Source: Thermoplasmata archaeon (GTDB lineage: Archaea > Thermoplasmatota > Thermoplasmata > Lutacidiplasmatales > UBA184). Taken from it: DNA of 45,652 nt. The notes under the pieces are model-generated. The model ran no database searches and was not told the origin of the DNA. It saw only the letters and a list, made by a program, of their open reading frames with translations. The stretch is taken from the NCBI GenBank assembly GCA_022750435.1, contig JAKIVS010000016.1, positions 1 through 45,652 of the forward strand, read 5' to 3'. Position numbers and translations under genes: made by a program. The first letter of the stretch is position 1; each line of letters begins with the position of its first letter. Shown piece by piece: positions 41,811 to 45,652 of the stretch.

Positions 41811-42074
41811 GACCCTACTCAGGCCGTTCACGGCCGGGACCCGCCTCAAGGCCATCCCATTGTGCGGGGGAAATGCCGTTTCCCGCCCGCCGAATCTTGA
41901 GAAGGAGTGGGTCGCGAGGATGCCGGTGAACGGCTCGAACTACGTTGTCGAACGAGCCGACTGAGACGATCTGCGAGGCAGTTACCCTGAGCCGGACACC
42001 AGCCTGCGGTCGCGGCTGGGTTTGCCGGCTCCACTGCACCTACATACCGTTAAGGCGGGGGGTCGGGTATCTGG
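41811..42074. other. Intergenic stretch between divergent accessory genes
   Basis: This 264-bp stretch between the palindrome and the operon starting at 42075 holds no gene I can support. ACCGTTAAGG (42046-42055) lies about 25 nt before the ATG at 42075 and may be its TATA element. A minus-strand open frame of 74 codons (41815-42039) has a weak PDZ-like tail and is listed as a possible relic only. Confidence 0.4.
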
Positions 42075-42404
42075 ATGGGAGTAGCGGGTATGTCCAGGGT
42101 AGAACGGGAGGTGGAGGTCGTAGGGACCAGTCATGCGATTGGGGCGCTCGACGGCGGGTCGTTGACGGCGGTCGCGTTCGGAGTCATTGGCAAGCCCGCA
42201 GCCGTTGCGGCCGGCTCCCCGGTCCCTCCGGGGTCTCCCGTAGCAGCTATCTCGGCCCTCGTATTCGTCGACCCTATCATGAATTCGCGGTTCCCCATGG
42301 GCTCCAAGTGGCGCCTATCGATGGACGACAAGGACGGATCGACGACGATTCGCCCCGTCCGACCGACGGCTCGGCGTGCGGCGAAAAAGCCCGAGAAGGA
42401 TTAG
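42075..42404 (+). CDS. Unrecognised 109-residue protein, first gene of a three-gene operon
   Basis: I do not recognise this protein. Residues 12-75 are rich in Gly, Ala, Val and Pro with predicted strands (LTAVAFGVIGKPAAVAAGS, VAAISALVFVDP); the last 30 residues are basic (TTIRPVRPTARRAAKKPEKD). There is no signal peptide or Cys. The ATG at 42075 matches a TATA-like element about 25 nt upstream; the ATG five codons later is an alternative. The next gene begins 6 bp after its stop. Codon use with many A/T-ending codons differs from the housekeeping genes and suggests transfer. Confidence 0.55.
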   Translation: MGVAGMSRVEREVEVVGTSHAIGALDGGSLTAVAFGVIGKPAAVAAGSPVPPGSPVAAISALVFVDPIMNSRFPMGSKWRLSMDDKDGSTTIRPVRPTARRAAKKPEKD

Positions 42405-42410
42405 ACTGGC

Positions 42411-42878
42411 ATGACGGATCTCGCCGCCGTTACGCCGAAAGTTGTCCGACCCCAACCGGACCCCGAGACCCCGCCGACGCTGCTCGTCGGTATGTGCAAC
42501 ACGGTCACGTCCGTCTCTACTGTCGAGGCAGGGGCCGCTGGGGCACTGATGGGATACATTCTATTGGCACCTTCGGACCAGTTGTCGGAGATTGAGCGCA
42601 TACTACGATCGCTCGGGACACTCACCCCGGTTATTGAGAAATCCCAGACCGAGCAGCTGTTCTCAGATCCGAGCTCCACGACTCAGGCCACCCCCATGCT
42701 CGGTTTCCAGGACTCGAACGGCTCACAACCCGTCCAGGGTTTCGCAACCGATGAGAGCCGAGGGCCGACCGGCTGGATGTCGCCTGAGGACGCCGAGCTC
42801 CCGCCCGGCGTCAAGGGCCGGTACTATGTGGCTGGCGTCATCGCGAAGATAAGGGAACCTCGAGCGTCCCGAGCGTAA
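42411..42878 (+). CDS. Unrecognised 155-residue protein, second gene of a three-gene operon
   Basis: I do not recognise this protein. A Gly/Ala-rich segment (VEAGAAGALMGYILLAPSDQ, about 37-56) is hydrophobic but too short and mixed for a sure membrane helix. A helix (LSEIERILRSLG) and a polar, probably loop-rich C-terminal half follow, with a strand-like YYVAGVIAKIRE end. The ATG lies 6 bp after the previous stop, with AAGGA 17 nt upstream as a possible ribosome-binding site, and the next gene starts 25 bp after its stop. Conservation of the trio would be the main clue to its role. Confidence 0.6.
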   Translation: MTDLAAVTPKVVRPQPDPETPPTLLVGMCNTVTSVSTVEAGAAGALMGYILLAPSDQLSEIERILRSLGTLTPVIEKSQTEQLFSDPSSTTQATPMLGFQDSNGSQPVQGFATDESRGPTGWMSPEDAELPPGVKGRYYVAGVIAKIREPRASRA

Positions 42879-42903
42879 CCGCTGACCGCCGGAATCCGTC
42901 ACC

Positions 42904-43425
42904 ATGGCGACGGTCCCCGAAACGGGGTACGAGGAAGTCACTGACTCCGACTTGGTGCTTCAGGGCGACCTCATCGGCAATCTTCACTGTCCATTCCCGA
43001 AGCTGCCGAAGGACCGGCCGGTCAAACGCGGGGATGCCATCGACGTTCTGGTCGACATCGTAGATCCCGCCGTGGTCCTAACCCAATCGTGCGATCTGGC
43101 CCAAGGGAGCGTCGACTTCGTGATTGTCTGCTCGACGATTCGGCACGGTTCGCTCAGTCCCGAAAGGCGCGAATCGACGAAGAAAAATCGCGTCTCAAAC
43201 CTGCACTTGCTTCCGACGCACCCAAGCGCGACAGGACCCAAGGAGCGGATGGTCGCGCAGTTTGATCATCTCTACTTTCTTCCCCTCGTCCCGCTGAGGC
43301 AACTGGCAGAGACCCAATCCAAACGCCTTCGACTCAAGCCTCCGTTCAGGGAGCACCTTTCCCAGCGATTCGGGAACTACTTCGCACGCGTGGCGCTCCC
43401 AGAGACGCTCTTCACCGATGAGTGA
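42904..43425 (+). CDS. Protein with a QGDLI / LTQSCDL motif pair, unknown function
   Basis: The 173-residue protein has a LQGDLIGNL segment near the N terminus, then PAVVLTQSCDLAQGSVDFVIV (about 53-73), and ends with HLYFLPLVPL and FREHLSQRFGNYFARVALPE. From memory, uncharacterised bacterial proteins with a QGD segment followed by VxxxQSCDL and a C-terminal RxxLP-type end exist, often in mobile or variable regions; no biochemical function is known to me. The conserved Cys in QSCDL is a candidate functional residue. It closes the operon that starts at 42075 and is followed by a convergent gene on the minus strand. Confidence 0.65.
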   Translation: MATVPETGYEEVTDSDLVLQGDLIGNLHCPFPKLPKDRPVKRGDAIDVLVDIVDPAVVLTQSCDLAQGSVDFVIVCSTIRHGSLSPERRESTKKNRVSNLHLLPTHPSATGPKERMVAQFDHLYFLPLVPLRQLAETQSKRLRLKPPFREHLSQRFGNYFARVALPETLFTDE

Positions 43426-43476
43426 GGGATGTGCGGGAATGCCTCCCGACTCCACGGGTCACTCCGAAGGGCGAAT

Positions 43477-43749
43477 TCAAGGCCACAAATATAACGCAGC
43501 GACTCCGAGAACCACTGCGACCGCGAATAGACAGGCGATTCCCACGGCACAATGCCTCATCTCGGCTTGGTAGGCGAAGCTCGTCGCAGCCACGCCGAGC
43601 ACCACGAAGTTTGCTGCCGGGGCGTACTGTGGATAATTGAGCATCAGCCCCGGGACTGGCGCGCTCGCGAGGTAAAGTGCGATGGCTGTGGCGAGGACCA
43701 CGCGCACAACTGGGCGAGCCCCGCCAGAACGAGATGTACTGATTCCCAA
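43477..43749 (-). CDS. Small membrane protein, probably the C-terminal part of a frameshifted gene
   Basis: The open frame has 90 codons with a TTG start at 43749; GTGs at 43707 and 43701 are alternatives. It encodes three hydrophobic segments (RVVLATAIALYLASAPVPGL, ANFVVLGVAATSFAYQ, AVGIACLFAVAVVLGVAALY). I recognise no family. The 16 codons after the TTG read like a shadow, and in the neighbouring reading frame just upstream there is a protein-like stretch that could be the true N terminus. See the separate fragment entry and finding. Confidence 0.5.
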   Translation of the reverse strand: MGISTSRSGGARPVVRVVLATAIALYLASAPVPGLMLNYPQYAPAANFVVLGVAATSFAYQAEMRHCAVGIACLFAVAVVLGVAALYLWP

Positions 43750-43891
43750 AAGCCGGCTTTACCCAACCCTTTCCGACCCCGATCCCGGTCTCAAGCGAGA
43801 GGCTCAGGAAGACAAGGAGGGCGAATTGGTCGGCCGTAAGAACGCCGTCGAGCACATCCGTTCCCCCTTCCACCGCCCCTCCGAGTGCCAC
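43740..43891 (-). pseudogene. Possible detached N-terminal part of the frameshifted membrane protein
   Basis: From the GTG at 43891 this frame reads as a normal protein for about 50 codons (VLDGVLTADQFALLVFLSLS, then GIGVGKGWVKPAFGNQYISFW) and then becomes Arg/Ser/Gly-rich and shadow-like, where the frame of the membrane protein takes over. A single 1-nt shift around 43700-43730 would join them into one membrane protein of about 135 residues. This may be a real mutation or a sequencing error. Confidence 0.4.
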
Positions 43892-43939
43892 GTACGACGT
43901 AGGAGGTTCCTTGTCGATGGGTGGTGTGTTGCAGAAACG

Positions 43940-43958
43940 CTATGGCGCATCGCCATAG
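43940..43958. repeat. Perfect palindrome spanning the start codon of the 32-residue peptide
   Basis: CTATGGCG (43940-43947) and CGCCATAG (43951-43958) are exact inverted arms around CAT. The ATG at 43942 lies inside the left arm, so an RNA hairpin would hide the start codon, or a dimeric protein could bind the DNA. Confidence 0.6.
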
Positions 43959-44040
43959 GGTGACGTTCCGGGCGACAAAGAAAGTCCCGAAGCGGGTCAG
44001 GGTCTCCTTCCTCGCCCGGAAGAAGAAGAGCCGGCGATAG
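43942..44040 (+). CDS. 32-residue basic peptide with two VxFxA(T/R)KK repeats
   Basis: The short frame encodes a peptide containing RVTFRATKK and RVSFLARKK, two near-copies of one 9-residue motif joined by VPKRV, ending KKKSRR. Of 32 residues about half are basic, so nucleic-acid binding is plausible. The repeat structure and clean stop argue for a real gene, but size makes this uncertain. It lies between the frameshifted membrane protein and the convergent end of the HicA/HicB-like operon, and its start codon is inside a palindrome. Confidence 0.4.
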   Translation: MAHRHRVTFRATKKVPKRVRVSFLARKKKSRR

Positions 44041-44047
44041 TACCGCT

Positions 44048-44578
44048 CTACCCGTACCCCGGACGCGGCCCTACGGCGGCAGCGGCCTGGGGGCCGGCGC
44101 TAAAGATGAGTACGCCAAAGACGGAGCTTGACCGAACCGCGGCTGTTGAAATCTCCGCGAAGGCATCGACGAATCGATTGAACGACTGGACCTCGGTTGC
44201 CGAGATCCTGAACGCCTGCTCCAGGCGAACTCCTTCGAGATCCCCGATCTTTGATGTCGTAACGGGGCTGATGATCCACCCGACCCGCTGGCTATCCATC
44301 AGAGCTTGACGCAAGGATTGAAGCATCTCCTCCTGGAGCTTGGTCGTTAGTCTCCCTACCGCACTCCGCACCTCGCTGGGCACGGAAATGTCGCAGACGA
44401 GGTGGAGAATCCCCGTGACCTCAATGAGAGAGAAGCGCAACTGGCCCCTGATGATAGCGCGCGCGGGAATTGGGTTGCCCATTCCGTCTTTCGCTTCGAG
44501 CGGTTCGATTCCAAGTTGGAGCTCCCGAGCCCACTTGAGAGCAAGCTCGAACTGGGGACTTAGGGGTGGTTCCGTCAC
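44048..44578 (-). CDS. Third gene of the HicB/HicA-like operon, DUF2299-like
   Basis: The 176-residue cytosolic protein has an N-terminal helix (FELALKWARELQLGIE), a beta-rich middle (RGQLRFSLIEVTGILHLVCD) and helices (LTTKLQEEMLQSLRQALMDS and SFNRFVDAFAEISTAAV). The pattern reminds me of the archaeal DUF2299 family, but I am not sure. It contains one Cys and no catalytic motif that I can name. The GTG at 44578 overlaps the stop of the HicA-like gene (GTGA), so it is translationally coupled to the toxin-like gene. It ends 7 bp from the 32-residue peptide gene on the other strand. Confidence 0.65.
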   Translation of the reverse strand: MTEPPLSPQFELALKWARELQLGIEPLEAKDGMGNPIPARAIIRGQLRFSLIEVTGILHLVCDISVPSEVRSAVGRLTTKLQEEMLQSLRQALMDSQRVGWIISPVTTSKIGDLEGVRLEQAFRISATEVQSFNRFVDAFAEISTAAVRSSSVFGVLIFSAGPQAAAAVGPRPGYG

Positions 44579-44853
44579 AGGTTACCGGAGTCTCGAAGGA
44601 TTTCAACGTACTTGGCGTGGGAGAGGTCGCATTCGATGAATTCCTCGAACTGCCTCCGGGTCAGCTTCATCTGGTGGCACATGCGCGACACGTTCTGATC
44701 GCTGACCTCCTCGTGCCCGTGGCTCACGCGCGTTTTGATTCCGGTCGGCTTGTCCTCAACTTGAAGTAGGTAAAAATGGTGGTCCCGGTCCTCGAGAACG
44801 AACCCTTTCTTAGACAGGGCGTGACCGATGACTCGAGCCTTAATCGGAGCCAA
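44575..44853 (-). CDS. HicA-like toxin-type protein
   Basis: The 92-residue protein resembles the HicA/YcfA double-stranded-RNA-binding-like mRNA interferase fold: an N-terminal helix (KARVIGHALSKKGFVLEDRD), the His pair at residues 25-26 in DHHFYLLQ, and a TRVSHGHEEV strand. Past the usual HicA length there is a C-terminal extension (MCHQMKLTRRQFEEFIECDL). HicA toxins cut mRNA using the His, so His25/26 are candidate catalytic residues. No ATG is available; the TTG at 44853 is in frame and overlaps the antitoxin-like gene by 14 bp. Longer upstream readings are shadows of that gene. Confidence 0.65.
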   Translation of the reverse strand: MAPIKARVIGHALSKKGFVLEDRDHHFYLLQVEDKPTGIKTRVSHGHEEVSDQNVSRMCHQMKLTRRQFEEFIECDLSHAKYVEILRDSGNL

Positions 44854-45370
44854 CGCCGCCCCCGGCGAGCCCGTACTTCTGGAGCTTCGCCTTGAGGGCA
44901 GCGCCACCGGGAGTAATCTCAGAGGGCCCGAGCGGCGCAAAGCGCCGAGAAAGCGCCGCGAGCTGGCCGAACAGGTCTTCCATCGCGTCACTGAAGGTCT
45001 CGCCGTAAGCGAAGAGGTCCAAATCGTCAATTTCGATGACAAACTCCTGCTGTTCTCGGACCATGCGCGCTGCCAAGCTCTGCCGGAAGGCGACGACCCG
45101 CCCTTCGAACGATGCCGCTGAGATCGGGAACACGAAGGACAACGGAGGAGTCAGGCTGTCGAGCCCCGCGAGTACAGCTTGGTTGAGCTTGACGAGCGAT
45201 CCCGGTAAGCTGGGGCTGCTGAGTGCCTGCAGCCGGTCGTAAGCCCACTGCTCTACTCGGACTTCGAATCCAGTCCCAGAGACAGTAAGTCCGGCAGGGA
45301 GCCCGGATCCCCCCGCTGAGATCCCGAACTCTTGCTGGAGGCCCGCGAGGGACTCCGCGTTCGAAGACAT
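44840..45370 (-). CDS. HicB-like antitoxin-type protein
   Basis: The 176-residue protein contains a HicB-like segment FVIEIDDLDLFAYGETFSDAMEDL (in two parts here, about residues 107-130), where HicB proteins have a strand, a Gly-(D/E)-T turn and a helix. The N-terminal 100 residues are unlike typical HicB (a Ser/Gly-rich start, EVRVEQWAYDRLQAL, then SFVFPISAASFEGRVV) and have no recognised DNA-binding motif. It is first in an operon with the HicA-like gene and the third gene. The ATG is about 26 nt after a TATA box, so it is leaderless. Antitoxin function is inference from position and the HicB-like segment. Confidence 0.6.
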   Translation of the reverse strand: MSSNAESLAGLQQEFGISAGGSGLPAGLTVSGTGFEVRVEQWAYDRLQALSSPSLPGSLVKLNQAVLAGLDSLTPPLSFVFPISAASFEGRVVAFRQSLAARMVREQQEFVIEIDDLDLFAYGETFSDAMEDLFGQLAALSRRFAPLGPSEITPGGAALKAKLQKYGLAGGGVGSD

Positions 45371-45390
45371 TCGCCATATCTACCGGAGAG

Positions 45391-45400
45391 TCTTACTAAA
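45391..45400 (-). promoter_or_regulatory. TATA box of the HicB/HicA-like operon
   Basis: The minus strand reads TTTAGTAAGA, centred about 26 nt before the ATG at 45370. It is the only AT-rich block in the vicinity. Confidence 0.5.
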
Positions 45401-45652
45401 CCCTATCGGCGAGCCCTGGTCCTGAAGGCGCCTGCCTCGGGGCGGGGGGGGGACGCGGGGACGGGCCCCTCCGCCTCGATGCCTAACGGTTGGGCCTGTT
45501 GGCCAGCGCTACGCCATAGCGGGATTCTCCTACGCTCCGATGAGGACGGGGCGCATTCTCCTACACGGGCGTGTTTGCCCTACAAAGCCCCGGTCGGCGG
45601 CTGTGTCCCATAATTCCGGACTCGGAGCCGGTTCCCGACGGAGGCCGACTCG
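45401..45652. other. GC-rich end of window without a supported gene
   Basis: No gene is supported here. ATTCTCCTAC occurs twice (45524-45533 and 45554-45563) and CGCTACGCCATAGCG (45507-45521) is an inverted repeat with 5-bp arms. Significance is unknown. Confidence 0.35.

Noticed and set aside
44495-44530. GGTTCGATTCC, like a tRNA T-loop
   Set aside because: The flanking bases do not form a T-stem or acceptor stem, and the sequence lies inside a coding region.
43938-45521. CGCTATGGCG and its inverse CGCCATAGCG, 1.6 kb apart, as attachment sites
   Set aside because: The match does not extend beyond 10 bp and no integrase is present in the window.
1-45652. CRISPR array, rRNA or tRNA genes
   Set aside because: No regularly spaced direct repeats, no rRNA-like conserved stretches and no full tRNA cloverleaf were found by eye; a covariance-model scan would be the decisive test.

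Overview
This is a GC-rich archaeal chromosome segment. The archaeal identity rests on a two-repeat TATA-binding protein, Orc1/Cdc6, eIF-1A, Bud32, an archaeal-type CCA-adding enzyme, two RPA-family proteins and many TATA boxes placed about 26 nt before a start codon, which implies leaderless mRNAs. The high GC, the large Asn/Ser/Thr-rich surface protein with beta-propeller and Ig-like repeats, and an aerobic-looking acyl-CoA oxidation gene set together suggest an uncultivated soil or marine Thermoplasmatota-type lineage. That placement is inference, not something the sequence proves.

Layout. 0-5.1 kb: a haloalkane-dehalogenase-like hydrolase convergent with a 1329-residue cell-surface protein. 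5.2-8.7 kb: a VOC protein, the radical SAM enzyme AmrS, the CCA-adding enzyme and a small membrane protein. 8.7-12.9 kb: a minus-strand information-processing run (tbp, a TatD-like hydrolase, tmk, orc1/cdc6, lipA). 12.9-15.4 kb: a PadR regulator with an ABC-2 exporter, translationally coupled, with a candidate operator. 15.4-18.1 kb: Nudix, a small coiled-coil protein, an alpha/beta hydrolase, then a PP-loop-only ThiI-like protein coupled to a 95-residue partner.

18.1-23.3 kb and 28.6-32.8 kb hold two acyl-CoA oxidation modules. The first has thiolase, DUF35, acyl-CoA synthetase, acyl-CoA dehydrogenase and enoyl-CoA hydratase. The second has a FixC-type ETF:quinone oxidoreductase, EtfA, EtfB and a second acyl-CoA dehydrogenase. 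Together they would activate an acid, oxidise it and pass electrons through ETF to quinone; no 3-hydroxyacyl-CoA dehydrogenase is in the window. Between them lie agmatinase, Bud32, NAD(P)HX repair, eIF-1A, an amidohydrolase and a PH-domain membrane protein. 32.9-39 kb: LarB, a coiled-coil protein, a membrane-anchored FKBP, two small membrane/secreted proteins and an RPA plus RPA-associated pair.

39-45.7 kb looks like an accessory region: a SWIM-domain transposase, an AbrB-type protein, several proteins I do not recognise, a 32-residue basic peptide starting inside a perfect palindrome, a probable frameshifted membrane-protein gene, and a three-gene HicB-like/HicA-like/unknown operon. The best candidates for something undescribed are the latter operon and the three-gene operon at 42.1-43.4 kb. 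No rRNA, tRNA or CRISPR array was seen.
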